DNA of 64,000 nt, taken from positions 671,549-735,548 of the forward strand of contig JALBUN010000014.1 of assembly GCA_025174535.1 (NCBI GenBank), read 5' to 3'. How positions within the stretch are numbered: the stretch's first letter is position 1; each line of letters starts with the position of its first letter. This DNA is from Cantharellus purpuraceus (Eukaryota; Basidiomycota; Agaricomycetes; Cantharellales; Hydnaceae). Under the pieces are notes generated by a model. The model did not search any database. It saw only the letters and a program-made list of their open reading frames with translations, and had not been told where the DNA came from. Shown one piece after another: positions 52,342-64,000 of the stretch. The translations under genes were made by a program, and so were the position numbers.

Positions 52342-53755
52342 TGTTTTGGAACCCGCTGACAAGCTGTTTTGGAACCCACAAAATTATGGTGTTAGGGCAA
52401 ACTCTAAATCACCACAATTCCGTGAATGAACAGCTGAGAAGAATATCAAATCCTACTGCAGCACAACTCCAGAAACAATTTAACGTTTGTACTTTGGTTA
52501 CAATCCCTTGTAATGGTCAATGCAGACAATACGCAGGAAGGTAATACGTTTCTTAGCAGTAGGGAATGAATAAGACTTCCAGAGTCTAGAGTTCACGGAC
52601 GCTTAGGGGTCCAGATATTCCAAAAAGAGGGGAATGCACTTAGAAGCTAGAGGAAGTAGGCGGATGAATCCGACCGTCCAACCAGTGACACTCTGAAGCG
52701 AGTAACAGCGATGTGTGAAGTAGTCTGGCAACTGCTTCACACAAGTTCAAGATTCTAATGCTCTGCAAAGGCAGTACACACTAGTAACTTAAACAAGAGC
52801 ACTAATGGCAGGACTATCAACAGACAATCTCACCCTGTAGATTCATAGTCACACGAGGTAGATACTACACTCACGCCCAAAGCAGGACAATCACTACTTC
52901 AAGTGCAATCAAGTACAGTTACACAACTGTAAGTGACCCTTGAACTGGACAATCAACAGTTACTGAGATATAGAGGATGACACTGTATGTCACTCTAGTC
53001 ACACTGATGTGCAAATGATGGGGTAGAAAATGGTTATTTATTTCAGAGGCAGAATGGGCTCCTTTTATATTGTATTTACAGGAGCTGACTAATACTACTG
53101 GAAACTTCTACCTATTAACAGATGGAAACTACTGGAAGCTAGTGGAATATGTGAGAAGGGAGTGGAAGTTTCCTAGCCAATGAGCTGCTTGGATTTGCTC
53201 TGACTCATGGCATGAGTCATGGATGGAGTCATAGTATGAGTAATCACAGGAGTCATGGTATGAGTGCATGAGTCACCATTACTCAAATAACTCGGTCAAT
53301 ACTTCGTTTCCCAGGCTGATTAGCACAGCTATGGGTAGGCACAGCTTCTATTGAACTCTCCACCGAAAATGGAGTCAGGAGGTGCAGTGGTGGCGAAGAT
53401 ATTGAGCATTTACTGGCAGTGATGACCAGATTGAGTCGGAGATTGAAATGAGTCATGTGATTGAAAATGAGTCAGTTGTCCAGGTGACTCCAGCTGACTT
53501 TAAAGCTGCTGACATCTGTGAAGGTTTGTGGGTCCATGTGGGTCCCAAAACTTTGCCCAGCAGAACAATAAGTTTGTAGACTCATTTCTGCATGGAAAAT
53601 TCCCAAAAAAAATATGAAAAAATAGAGAATATTTGAATGGCCCTGAATCAAGAGAAAGCAGCAGATATATGCTGATATTTTAAGGCCATCAAGCGGAATT
53701 GTACAGTTTTGGGACTTTAAACAAGATCTTTTAAGGGAAAACCAGTTCCCATACA
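52342..53755 (-). mobile_element. LTR family B, copy 6, with duplicated end
   Basis: The LTR runs from tgttttggaaccc at 52365 to ttcccataca at 53755. The first 15 bases of its end are also present at 52342-52356, separated by tgacaagc, which suggests two successive events at the same LTR end. The TGASTCA array is shortened (53200-53275). Confidence 0.85.
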
Positions 53756-55142
53756 TGAGCCAGGATGCATTGAGGACGCATATCAAACCACTCTGACAGT
53801 CCAACTCCACCAGCATCTTTTCGTATCAACTTTTAAATAGTGCCGCAACTCCCTCTCCACCTCAGTCTCTAATTCTAGCCATCGATCGTCACTCATGTTT
53901 CATTGCCATCGATCATTATCAGCCTTCTATTCACACTGATCCTTTCATCATCATTCACATGGCTTCCCATTCTATTACCAATAATACATCACACTGGTCT
54001 CTGGACACAGAGGACTATCAAAAATACGCCAAGCTCCACGGGCATGTTAAGCCACCTCCACATGTCAAAATACTTCCAAAACTCTTTCAACATCCAAGAT
54101 CCCCACCATGTCTCTCTTATGCCATTGGCGATCCCATATTCTTTCACAATTCCGTTGAACCATATACATTCCTCGACATTTCACCTCTATATCATAACAT
54201 GGATAGAAGAGTCGAACGTGAGGTAGAATTTCAGTTGCCATCACCGACCTATCCTCCCACTTCAATCCAACTCAGGTTACATCGTGTCAGGCAAAGGGAC
54301 CAAATACTCTGGGAATGGGATACCATATGGAGACGAATCACTAAGACAATAAGGAGTATTTGTTGTGGATGCTGACTGAAGTCCTCATGTGACTCAGGGT
54401 CAATTTACCTTCGGAGCCGTAGGGAAGATGGTATTGGTGGACATTTCTATTGTTCTTTTATATGACTCACCCCTGTTTCATCTTTTAATCCATTCATACA
54501 TGACTTACTCATCCTTGTTCTATTTTTGGTTCTTTTATTACTCATCACCCCCTATTCTTACAAAGATTACCCCTATCTGTCGTTTCATTTCTCCATGATT
54601 TCCCCATTAGTAGTTCAACTTCACACGCTTCGTCAGCTGGCTTGATCAGCATTTCTTGCATCATATCACATCATTTGCTCCTCATATTGTGTCATTGTGC
54701 CCTGGGGATTTGTATATAAAAGGGCACTAGTTTTCGCCTTTGGAATCAATGAACAAGTTTTCAGCCAACGCTCTAAAGTGAAAGTCCACGCTCTAAGTCT
54801 ACGCTCTACGCTCTACATCACAATCCATGAGCTCTACACTGAGGTAAAACACCTTGGTTCAACGATCAGATTTCCCTCCGCCACCGAGAGGTTGCTTCTC
54901 TTGAAACCAGCTTTCACGTACCTCCCAACCGGGCTCTCCATTGTCATCCAGTCACAGAGCACGATCAGCCATTGGGACCAACCTTTAGCTCCCATCCCCA
55001 TCCAACCACTATCCCACTTCCCTGTTACTTACCCCTCGACCTGATTGATCTTTGGAGTGCTGAATAACTGCGTTACACACCGTCTGTTTGCTAGGACCGT
55101 TGCGTGCAGGCTTATAGGATCTATTCCTTAAGCGAACCGACA
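53756..55142 (+). mobile_element. LTR family A, complete copy
   Basis: A 1,387-bp copy from tgagccagg to gcgaaccgaca. It directly abuts family B copies on both sides, so its flanks cannot be tested for a target duplication. The TATA box is at about 54713. Frames such as 53959-54375 and 54697-55044 recur in family A copies but show no domain. Confidence 0.75.
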
Positions 55143-56478
55143 CCGCAAAATTATGGTGTTAGGGCAAACTCTAAATCACCACAATTCCGTGAATGAACAG
55201 CTGAGAAGAATATCAAATCCTACTGCAGCACAACTCCAGAAACAATTTAATGTTTGTACTTTGGTTACAATCCCTTGTAATGGTCAATGCAGACAATACG
55301 CAGGAAGGTAATACGTTTCTTAGCAGTAGGGAATGAATAAGACTTCCAGAGTCTAGAGTTCACGGATGCTTAGGGGTCCAGATATTCCAAAAAGAGGGGA
55401 ATGCACTTAGAGGCTAGAGGAAGTAGGTGGATGAATCCGACCGTCCAACTAGTGGCACTCTGAAGCGAGTAACAGCGATGTGTGAAGTAGTCTAGCAACT
55501 GCTTCACACGAGTTCAAGATCCTAATGCTCTGCAAAGGCAGTACACACTAGTAACTTAAACAAAGAGCACTAATGGCAGGACTATCAACAGACAATCTCA
55601 CCCTGTAGATTCGTAGTCACGCGAGGTAGATACTACACTCACGCCCAAAGCAGGACAATCACTACTTCAAGTGCAATCAAATACAGTTACACAACTGTAA
55701 GTGACCCTTGAACTGGACAATCAACAGTTACTGAGATATAGAGGATGACACTGTATGTCACTCTAGTCACACTGATGTGCAAATGATGGGGTAGAAATGG
55801 TTATTTATTCAGAGGCAGAATGGGCTCCTTTTATATTGTATTTACAGGAGCTGACTAATACTACTGGAAACTTCTACCTATTAATAGATGGAAACTACTG
55901 GAAGCTAGAGTCATAGTGTGACTCAGAGCAGGAGTCATAGTATGAGTAATCACAGGAGTCATGGTATGAGTCATGGTAGGAGTCATTGCATGAGTCACCA
56001 TTACTCAAATAACTCAGTCAATACTTTGTTTCCCAAGCTGATCAGCACAGCTATGAGTAGGCACAGCTTCTATTGAACTCTCCACTGAAAATGGAGTCAG
56101 GAGGTGCAGTGGTTGTGAAGATATTGAGCATTTACTGGTAGTGGTGACCAGATTGAGTCGGAGATTGAAATGAGTCATGTGATTGAAAATGAGTCAGTTG
56201 TCCGGGTGACTCCGGCTGACTTTAAAGCTGCTGACATCTGCGAAGGTTTGTGGGTCCATGTGGGTCCCAAACTTTGCCCAGCAGAACAATAAGTTTGTAG
56301 ACTCATTTCTGCATGGAAAATTCCTAAAAAAAAAATATGAAAAAATAGAGAATATTTGAATGGCCCTGAATCAAGAGAAAGCAGCACATATATGCTGGTA
56401 TTTTAAGGCCATGAAGCGAAATTGTACAGTTTCAGGACTTTAAACAAGATCTTTTAAGGGAAAACCAGCTCCCATACA
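55143..56478 (-). mobile_element. LTR family B, copy 7 (5' end lost)
   Basis: The copy starts ccgcaaaattatgg, lacking the first dozen bases, and ends ctcccataca at 56478. It is joined to LTR family A at 55142. The TGASTCA array is reduced (55905-55995). Confidence 0.85.
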
Positions 56479-57569
56479 AGCTCCCAAGATTGCATGCCTC
56501 AATGACCAATCAATGACAATCAAGGTACATAGTTGCCCACCAGCAACCCCATGAGTACCAGCCCATGCAGACTTCACTCTACACAACTCAAATGGGGGAG
56601 CCCATCCCATTAAATGACATGTGCTCAAAACCTTCAGAGAAGGGCTAGAACATCCATTTTCTGAGGTCACTGCCACCAGCATTCCTGGGCTCAACATGAG
56701 TTCAACCAATAATGCCCACAGCCCTTCTTCTTCATCCTCTGTTCCCTCTAGCACAAAGACAGCTAGCTCTTGGCAACAACACTATGTATAGCACCAGCCA
56801 ACAGTACTACAGACAAATTGCATTGGGGATAACATCAACACTGCAAGTGCTGATGTGTCCTACTTCAATGATGGATACTCTTATGCTCTGATGCCTCCTG
56901 TAGGCATTTAAAGATGGGGTGGCTCCCAATTGACCTCTGCAGTTGATCTAACCTCACATCAAATGGACTGCAGTGAATATCAAATTCTCCTACCAGAGGG
57001 ACACAGCGATACACGTGTGGCTGTATGAGTTATTTAGTGTTGACCACCTTGCATTATCTGACATTAAATGGCTTATTTTGCTGCTCTGGAAAATGTGATG
57101 AGTTCATGGGATGACAAACCATACATTACAAAATGTTTGTTGAAGCTTTGGTAACCGCTGCGGCAGTCGGCCATCCCCCCTTCATATGTGATAAATGGTT
57201 CCACTTCACATGTTGTCATGTGGATCAAGTGAATGGTGTGTCATAGCTGCGGTGACCTACGCCCTATACTTCAACATAAACACGTGTGCATTACTGACAC
57301 ATGTGCGCGCATTCAAGATGAATTATTGTGCAGTCGGAGTAGCATGGAGAGGGTTATGACTCGTATCGTGAAGTGCAATGTTCTATTACAGTTTCCCGAG
57401 GATGGCACAACTTAAAAACAGGCTCTTTGTCTCAATAGTTATCAAGTGTATCTGCATCTTTCACAAGTCCTTCAAACCAGTTCAAGCCCCTTTACCCAGT
57501 GTCACTCCACGAAAAATAGGCACTGGCATCTCCATCAAACATGTGGGATATATAAAGTCATTGTGTACC
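56479..57569. other. Junction between TE island and flank; no gene identified
   Basis: This 1.1-kb stretch contains no recognised repeat from the rest of the window and no convincing ORF. The part to about 57000 resembles decayed coding sequence on the minus strand (56440-56754) but shows no domain. From about 57150 the base composition is more even. Confidence 0.4.
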
Positions 57570-57985
57570 ACGTCTTGTGTGGCAGACAGCCTTTCCAAGA
57601 GAAAAGCGTAAGCGTGCGAATCTTGACATGAAACGAGACAGCAGACTCACGTCTCTAACCCAAAATCATAAAGGGGGCCGTCGTTGCTCCCTTCAATCGT
57701 CCAAGTGCGCTCGGGCAACCTTTCCAAGAGAAGAGCTTAAGCGTGCGAATTTTGACATGAAACGAGACAGCAAACTCACGTCTCTAACCCAAAATCATAA
57801 AGGGGGCCGTTGTTGCTCCCTTCAATCGTCCAAGTGCGCTCGTCTTGTGTGGCGAACAATCTTTCCAAGAGAAAAGCGTAAACGTTCGAATCTTGACATA
57901 AACGAGACAACAGACTCACTCTAGGTCACTTTGTGACCCGGACTGATGGAGGGGGCCGTTGTTGTTTCCTGCATGCGGCAGGTCT
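57570..57985 (+). repeat. Tandem repeat, three copies of about 130-140 bp
   Basis: The block with ctttccaagagaa, cgtgcgaat, cttgacatgaaacgagacag and aagggggccgt repeats at about 57590, 57719 and 57860. The first two units are nearly identical; the third is diverged and shortened. One plus-strand frame (57577-57924) stays open through all units but looks like repeat sequence only. The third unit overlaps the 3' exon of the minus-strand gene. Confidence 0.85.
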
Positions 57986-58318
57986 TCAGCTGAAGTACGC
58001 TGAGGGGGCGGGGCCGGTTTCTCCTGACAAAATAAAGAGCCTGTCATTCATGGTTGCAAACATGTAGAGTGTGGACAAGCTTACCTTACGTGCCATTCTT
58101 TCTTGTGTCTTGCGGGTGCTTTTCCGCTGGGTAGGTTTGGAAAGGCTTTTAGCAGTGGTTTTCTTGTGCCGTAGGGGCATACTATGGTGGATAAAATTGT
58201 TTAAACGCATTTTAATGACAACTTTGTCTGGAATGGTGGGGGGTATGATCATTCCTCCGACATTCAAAAACCCTTCGCCCGGCCAAGAGACGGGAATATC
58301 GTCACGTGTGGACGTCAT
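57916..58318 (-). CDS. Two-exon gene of unknown function (113 codons)
   Basis: Exon 1 runs 58318-58085 and encodes a protein starting MTSTRDDIPVSWPGEGFLNV, then PTIPDKVVIKMRLNNFIHHS and a strongly basic region (KKTTAKSLSKPTQRKSTRKT). A clear intron (58084-58024, 61 nt, GTAAGC...TTGTCAG) follows. Exon 2 (58023-57916) adds a Pro/Ser/Gly-rich tail (EKPAPPPQRTSAEDLPHAG) and ends with TGA in frame. The upstream region is pyrimidine-rich with a ttttaaa box at about 58395, as expected for a fungal promoter. The basic middle suggests a nuclear or nucleic-acid binding protein. No family recognised. Confidence 0.6.
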
Positions 58319-58687
58319 GGCGAAGGTGAAAGGGTGTGGGAGGTGAGAGGGTGAGGAGTGAGAGGACGAGGAATGAGAGCGTGGAGAGGGTGGCTTTTAA
58401 AGCAGAAGCAGAGTGCAATATCGAATTGTTTGTGAACATTGTTTTTTCGCATCCGTATTTACAAAATCAGGTGATGCACGCACGGAAAATTTAAGTTGGT
58501 TGTCTGCTTCTCCCGTAGCATAATGGTGAATTTTCGCCAAGCATCAAGGAACAAAAGGATAATGGTGACAGGAAGCAAATGAAAAGTTTATTAAAGTACC
58601 ACCAACTCCGGTAGCGCCATCGATGTAGAAGACAAAACAACCTACCAGCGGTCGTGAGTTGATTTTATGGAGCAGCATGATTGTTCC

Positions 58688-58879
58688 TCAGCGCCTAAAG
58701 ATGAGATCTAGATAGCAACGACTTAGCGAGAGGTTCATGAGGAAGCAAATAGACAGAAGGTCAAGGCCCTGAAGGGATATGTAGGTGGGATTTGTGAACG
58801 GGAAAAATGCTTTCCGACCAGCTACAGCCGACAGCGCCATGAGGATGGAGCCGAGGACAATCAATAAGACTTGAAACAT
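58688..58879 (-). CDS. Small ORF with N-terminal hydrophobic segment
   Basis: A 63-residue frame, starting MFQVLLIVLGSILMALSAVA, with a hydrophobic N-terminus like a signal peptide or anchor and a short hydrophobic C-terminal part. It follows the stop of the next gene by zero bases and is in the same frame, so it may be an accidental frame or the end of a spliced gene. Confidence 0.25.
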   Translation of the reverse strand: MFQVLLIVLGSILMALSAVAGRKAFFPFTNPTYISLQGLDLLSICFLMNLSLSRCYLDLIFRR

Positions 58880-59158
58880 TCAGTCTCCACGTCCTTGGAC
58901 GCCTCGAGGCCTTCCAGGTATTTTGCAGCTTCTCTGGCGGATCTCAACCCACATCATGGTCTGCTCTTCCCGACCCCTTTCAATAACAGGGAGAGGTGGT
59001 AGTGCCCTACTATACGCCTCCCCTCGGAAAGAGATACATGATTCACATCGTGACCGGTGGTCTCCCCAATCAGAGAGGGATAGTCTGAGGCTCATTGAAG
59101 ATTATATCAGTTGATAGAAGACAGGATTGGGTCGCCTGACTCACGAGGTAGACGCCAT
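58880..59158 (-). CDS. Candidate two-exon small gene
   Basis: A 14-nt first exon (59158-59145, ATG GCG TCT ACC TC) is followed by a canonical donor gtgagt and a 60-nt intron (59144-59085) ending ctcag; exon 2 (59084-58880) continues in frame for 72 residues in total (SLSDWGDHRSRCESC, ERGREEQTMMWVEIR). Overlapping frames are also open, including one giving AKYLEGLEASKDVETECF, so exon structure is uncertain. No domain recognised. Confidence 0.3.
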
Positions 59159-61570
59159 TGTGATATAAGATGCCGACTGTACGAGAGGCGTTGCAGGAAC
59201 AAATTAGATATAGCGATGAGTTTTGATAAGTCCTATATTCGTTCTGATTAGATGAAGCTGTGGACCACATAATAAGCTAAGGGATGGAATGGAAGACGTA
59301 GGCACACGTGTTCCCAAAGAAGAACACGGGAGCCGTCAGGGACTAACTTCATGGAGCAAGAATCGCAAGACCGGCATTTGCCTAAGCGTAGCACTGACGC
59401 TCCAGTGATAGATAAGAAAATTGGGAAAATCCTCATGGATTTTTGAATGTTATGTGTCACGACGGAAACAATTAGATAGTCTACCCTCAACCCAGTTTAT
59501 AGGGGTTCTCGGAGTTGATGGCGCTCACCCTTCATTTGTTGCTACACGTGGGATGTGAAGGTCACCCTATTGTCCGCAGGAACCAAGCACTGTCTGACAA
59601 TAGTCCGTTTTTGAATGCCAATCATCGTGCTAAGCATTAAGAATCCAAACAAACTTTGACCAGGAAATGATGAAGTGGCCGCGCCCCCGCGTAATGAGTA
59701 TGCCAGACGAAAGTGAGGGGGGGAAGGCGGTTAACTGGAAACGGGCCGATAGGTAATGATACCCAGAAAGTAAATGGAGATCGTGAGCGACCCAGTCGTG
59801 ACTCGAGACGCTGGAGGGAGGACAAGGGGGACACTAAGACTTCGTGAGAACCATGGGCGGTCATGGCCGGCGTCAGCTCCGCTTTCTCCAACAACGATGA
59901 GCGAACAGGACAAGTACAATCATGTACACCACTATGCTTCGCCCTCCCTCGTCCAGATACCCAACCTATGCATAACATAAACCGTCCGACGCTGTGAGCC
60001 GTGCCTACGACTTAATCAGCCTTCAAAAGACCTGTCGTTGGGATTGCACTTCACTCAACATTTCGGAGCTGGCGGCCGCTATCTCCTTCGTTGCCCATTC
60101 GATCCTGCCACCAAACACGCCGCTTGGCTAGACAATAACGCCCTTCCCTTCTGACTGAGGCCCAGGCTCGTTCACCCAAGCACTCACGGTCGGCCCTCAA
60201 CCGCCACGCACGTGAGACGACCCTCAGCAAGCAAAGGCGTCTACAATCCCGTTCACATGGGATCGCATGGACTTGCTAGCCTGGACATGTAGCAAGGACA
60301 TGCACTTCGTTGAAGGGGAAAATTAATCGGTGAGTCTCGTGCTCCCCAGTCACGCTTTCCAATGTTCATGGAAGGGCAGCGTGGAAGACGTTACCGGTGA
60401 CCTGAAACTTGCAAACTGAGAGACGTTAACCGGAGAGAGATATGGCATCTAGAGGTCGTGCATTATACGAGGTGCGCGTTTCTCTCCTTCAACTTGATCT
60501 CATTTTAACGGATGCCCAATGCACAGACAACCGCTACTTATACGCGCCCAAGATGTCACCTGCTTCCTGCGCAAGATCACTGTGGCATGGCCAGACAAGA
60601 TACCTGCCTGCTGGGCGTGGATGTATCCATAGGTGTGGCTGCCTACCATTCCAAACAACCTGACCTATGAAACGGAAATCGGCGCCAGGGATGGTACGCT
60701 TCCACCACGCAACTATTATCACCCGATCTGATATGGTGCTACCCATAGTTGCCTGCCACATCGTCACCCATGGCATAAGGGTACTCACCATGGCTTCCGA
60801 CACCTCCGCGTGGATATGGCATCAGTCGGCAACAGCTCTGTGTGCCAAGTCTTCGAGGACTACGACAACGGCTGTCCAAGTCACTCCAGAAGTCACGTAC
60901 AGCGACCCACAGCTATAGGCTAGAATCTGTGGGCTTCAGCTGTACAAGCCACCCCGGGAGCGGCGTACGATGGCTCGAAGTTGCGGGTGAGAATCATGAG
61001 TCCAGCGTGTGCTGTGCATGCACTCACATCTTGTGTGCGAAGGTGGCGTGAACACAGACGTTAAGAGGAGATTACTCACAGGTATTCTCTCCCTGGGTAT
61101 AAGGTCATCAACGACTATGACGACAATCGTCCATGTCGATCTCCAAATCGCGTATTTCGGCTCAAAACGGTGGGTGTTAGCTATTTTACGGGCATGTGGT
61201 TTCTCTGGACTTATGACTTTGCACAGAGCAGGAGAAGCTGAATGTGATCCTTTGGCTTCACAGATCACTCACCGGTGCCAGCCATACGATCCATCATGCT
61301 CACTGAGAATAGAACGACGCCTGTTTCTGCGACAGGTACGTGTGGCAGCTTGGAGCTGTGCGTGAAAGTTACGTACCACCCGAAGTATGTGGCTATACTG
61401 ACATCCTGCTCTGCAGAGACAAGACAAGTTAATGAGTCCAGAGTACCGTTGCTCATGATGCATTCCGGATCAAGCTGGCTATTTCAGTCTTCACGGCAAA
61501 TCCATCGCTCAAGGATGCAACCGATGAGACATGATCAAGATATCGGATTTAACGCGGCAGGAGTTCCCAA
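59159..61570. other. Flanking region without a recognised gene
   Basis: Composition is close to balanced and short ORFs exist on both strands (for example 59637-59978 minus, 60534-60803 minus, 60936-61268 minus), but none has a domain or clear splice pattern that I can defend. No tRNA or rRNA motif was noticed. Confidence 0.4.
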
Positions 61571-61738
61571 CCTGTGCTCACCATCCGCCCTCGGGATAAC
61601 GAGAAGCAGCTAGGACATGCCAATTCAGAAAAGCAGCAAGTTTCAGTCCACTCGCCTGTGCTCACAATCCACCTTCAGGATAACGAGAAGCAGCTAGGAT
61701 ACGCCAATTCAGAAACGCAGCAAGCTTCAGTCCACTAA
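61571..61738 (+). repeat. 84-bp tandem duplication
   Basis: The block cctgtgctcac...ataacgagaagcagctagga...cagtccact occurs twice in tandem, at 61571 and 61655, with several differences. It overlaps no convincing gene. Confidence 0.85.
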
Positions 61739-61765
61739 CCTGAAAAATAGTACGATCCATTTCTC

Positions 61766-61865
61766 TCTCTCTCTCCCTCGTACGCACACTCATTCTCCAT
61801 CGTTCTGTCGCTCCTCCCTCTTCTCTTTCACTCCTCCTCTCTCCTCTCCTCTCCTCTCCTCTCAA
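61766..61865 (+). repeat. CT-rich microsatellite
   Basis: A tctctctctc run (61766-61780) is followed by a pentanucleotide ctcct/ctctc array ending near 61863. The minus-strand frame over it encodes ERRGERR-type low-complexity peptide, which is probably not a gene. Confidence 0.85.
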
Positions 61866-62631
61866 TATGACCAAATTGCGGCAATAGCCCAACGCGACGA
61901 TGTGGACAATGCATTAGACCTCGGTCGAGACTATTAGATATCATGAACGATAAAGCAATCCGGTACCACGTACCAAATCAACCGTTCTGAAGCAGTAATG
62001 ATGGTCGTGGAAGGTTGCTCATGGTGGCAGCTTAAGGTTTGTCGGATCGACCTTCCTCAAGCCGCGTCGAAAGCCAACTTCACTCCGATCTGGATTTCAA
62101 CTACAGCGATTCGACACGACTGACAACAACGCCATGGCGGACAGCGTTTGCGATTGCAATCACCAGGATGGACCGATGTCACCAATAGTGTTCACGGACA
62201 ATAGCTCGCTCATGGCAACGGTCCCTCCTCACATGACGGTCGGGCTGCACAAAGAACATTTACTGCACACATCGTAGGAACTTTTCGCATCAGAACCGTC
62301 TGCATGTGGTATTCAAGGATGGTTTGCACTCAAAGCTCAGCGCCGAATGTTTCTAGATTGGAAGGTTGCAATGTGTTCTGGAACTTGACCAATAGCGAGC
62401 TCTATCGTGTTGCAACTTGAAATTCATGCGAGCGAGTTTTTTCAGTGCATCATAAAACAAAGGTACATTTCAACGGCATTGTATAAACATTTCGACTGAT
62501 TCAACTTCAATGTGAATAGGTCAGGGCTGAGGTGAGGGCTCTTTGAGGGTGGTCGTGTCTGTGAAGTTTGAAGCTTGAACCTCCATGGAGTGTCCTGTCA
62601 GATGAGTGTGAGTAGTGTCATAATTCCTGAG
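61866..62631. other. Region with one weak ORF only
   Basis: A plus-strand frame is open from about 62000 to a stop at 62277, but its first ATG is at 62134 (MADSVCDCNHQDGPM...). I cannot support it as a gene. Nothing else was seen. Confidence 0.35.
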
Positions 62632-62859
62632 TTACCATGCATGAAATGTTACTTGTTGGTAGAACTTGGTAAGGCAGAGAAGAATTGAAAAATACCTCAG
62701 ACGACCTAGGTGAGGTTCCAGTCGATCTTTAATGGTCTGAATGTTATCTGTGGCCCTTCTCATGTCTGAATACAATTTTCCATAGGAGTGCGACACATAA
62801 CTTAGGACTAGGAACAATGGCAGGAGCAATACAGAAATGCCACGCGCAGCGATGCACAT
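62632..62859 (-). CDS. Possible exon of a membrane protein
   Basis: The 75-residue frame starts MCIAARGISVLLLPLFLVLS, a strong signal/anchor segment, followed by a polar helix (KLYSDMRRATDNIQTIKDRL). A gtattt donor occurs after GRLR at about 62693, so the frame beyond that point is likely intron. The arrangement hydrophobic segment plus helix looks like a real protein start, but no family is recognised. Confidence 0.35.
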   Translation of the reverse strand: MCIAARGISVLLLPLFLVLSYVSHSYGKLYSDMRRATDNIQTIKDRLEPHLGRLRYFSILLCLTKFYQQVTFHAW

Positions 62860-64000
62860 TATTGAAAATTTACTCTGGCTTACTGCGAGTTATAATCCCG
62901 AGGGATGTACCGTAAACTACTTGTAACTTCTTTTCGGCATTGCAAAGCGTTATAGTATAGCAGCTGAGCATGGATACTATTACGCAGCGATACTCAACAT
63001 ACAAACTTCATCGCCAATACCTTGGGGTTTTGGTGGAAAGGGGGGTTAGTCTGCCTCTAAATTACACCATAAAAGTAATTAATACCTGAACTCCTGCATT
63101 GGGGAGTTCAATCTGACTTTGGAACTCCTTGGTAGCCTACGTCCCACCATCCAATAATGTCCGATCTCTTGCTGGGGAATCACATATTTGATCTCGAATT
63201 CCATCCAAAAGATGATCACATATATGCAGGTGTGTAGTTCTCGGTCAATGTTATTTATGAACGCATAACGGTCATAACACAGTCACACAGGTTTACTCAC
63301 CGGAGAAATCAAGGCATATGCGTACGACAGCACTAATGGCTCTTTCGAGCCTACTTTCACCATGCAGAGGGCTTGCGACAGATGAAATAGGCGACCGGTT
63401 ATGGGCAGTATCGAAGGACAAAGCAATCCAGTAATGTTCATGCTACATCGTAGGAGGTTTGTCTGACTGGGCTCGCACCAGCACCATCGATACCAAGGCA
63501 GGAAAGGTGGTAAATACAAGACCAACTGCTCATGAGTAAGTCTGCCTTTACCTTGCCATAGTTTGCAATATATTCAGCGCACGATTTCCCTCAGCTCAGC
63601 TATCAACCGTGTCATCCGATTGTTACTGATATGATTGCGACGGGAGATGGCGAAGGTCTTAAAGGTTCCGTCGCTGTCTCCATTTCATATGCATGTTTCA
63701 TAATATTAGCAGTTGAAAAGCTCTGGGACCATCGTATGCCTACGCAATTACGAGAGTACAAACAGCATTTCGACTTCATCTCTGACTTTATGTGGTTAGA
63801 AGATAAAAGGCAGCTTGTGGCAACAAGGTAGAATGACTTTGACACGTTGGCTTGTCATCTAATAACCTGGCGGCTCACAGTGGTGACGGGACACTGTCTG
63901 TTATGGACATCTGATCTAACAAGCCCGAACCAACCGCCCAATCAGAAGACCAAGAGGATGAGCTAATTTCTATAGTAGCTGTCAAAGGGTATGCTATTTA
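62860..64000. other. Right end of window, gene fragments possible
   Basis: On the minus strand 63525-63297 a frame ending at a canonical gtgagt donor (63291-63296) encodes LFHLSQALCMVKVGSKEPLV, and on the plus strand 63631-63831 encodes AVSISYACFIILAVEKLWDH. Both could be exons of host genes running out of the window. No domain is recognisable and they overlap no known repeat. Confidence 0.3.

Noticed and set aside
58688..58879. Secreted effector-like small protein
   Set aside because: Only a hydrophobic N-terminus supports it; there is no Cys pattern and it may be the tail of a spliced gene.
62134..62277. Small ORF MADSVCDCNHQDGPM
   Set aside because: Short, no splice or promoter support and no domain.
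1..64000. tRNA, rRNA or telomeric repeats
   Set aside because: None was seen on reading both strands, although a short tRNA could have been missed without a covariance search.

Overview
The window looks like part of a transposon-packed chromosome region from an Agaricomycete (Basidiomycota), perhaps an ectomycorrhizal or Boletales-type fungus. The taxon is inferred from the Ty3/gypsy gag-pol style, a chromodomain integrase, and a glutamate-rich antisense ORF with a CxxC...CxxC finger; I could not run a search. Roughly the first 56.5 kb is nested transposable elements. The last 7.5 kb has a different texture: more GC, no TE copies recognised, and short intron-containing gene candidates. | Left block (1-15.4 kb): a partial long LTR (family A), a broken reverse-transcriptase gene (element G) split by a solo LTR of family B, then a Ty3/gypsy element (F-1) on the minus strand. 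F-1 is interrupted by a family B LTR that itself contains another family B LTR, by a family A solo LTR inside gag, and by a small solo LTR (family D) inside its antisense ORF. | DDE elements (15.6-23.6 kb and 35.6-43.7 kb): two almost identical 8.1-kb AT-rich elements in opposite orientation. Each has 11-bp terminal inverted repeats starting GACGCTTRTTC, 3-bp target duplications (TTA and TTT), and a 565-566 bp unit repeated directly at both ends. Each encodes a PIF/Harbinger-like DDE transposase, a downstream chromodomain in a shifted frame, a coiled-coil protein with an 18- or 21-copy heptad acidic repeat, a protein with a C-terminal membrane helix, and several small unrecognised ORFs. Both sit inside LTRs of element F. 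This is the most unusual system in the window. | Middle and right blocks (23.9-35.6 and 43.7-56.5 kb): more LTRs of families B and B', small solo LTRs (D, H), gag fragments, a second F copy (F-2) whose gag-pol appears to have been inverted by recombination between two LTRs, and a well preserved antisense ORF at 50.3-52.1 kb. Many insertions can be proved from 5-bp target duplications (aaggg, ccgat, accaa, aatta, gatac, gattc, ctgcc, gtccg). | Right flank (56.5-64 kb): a three-copy tandem repeat, a two-exon minus-strand gene of 113 codons, other small gene candidates, an 84-bp tandem duplication and a pentanucleotide microsatellite.
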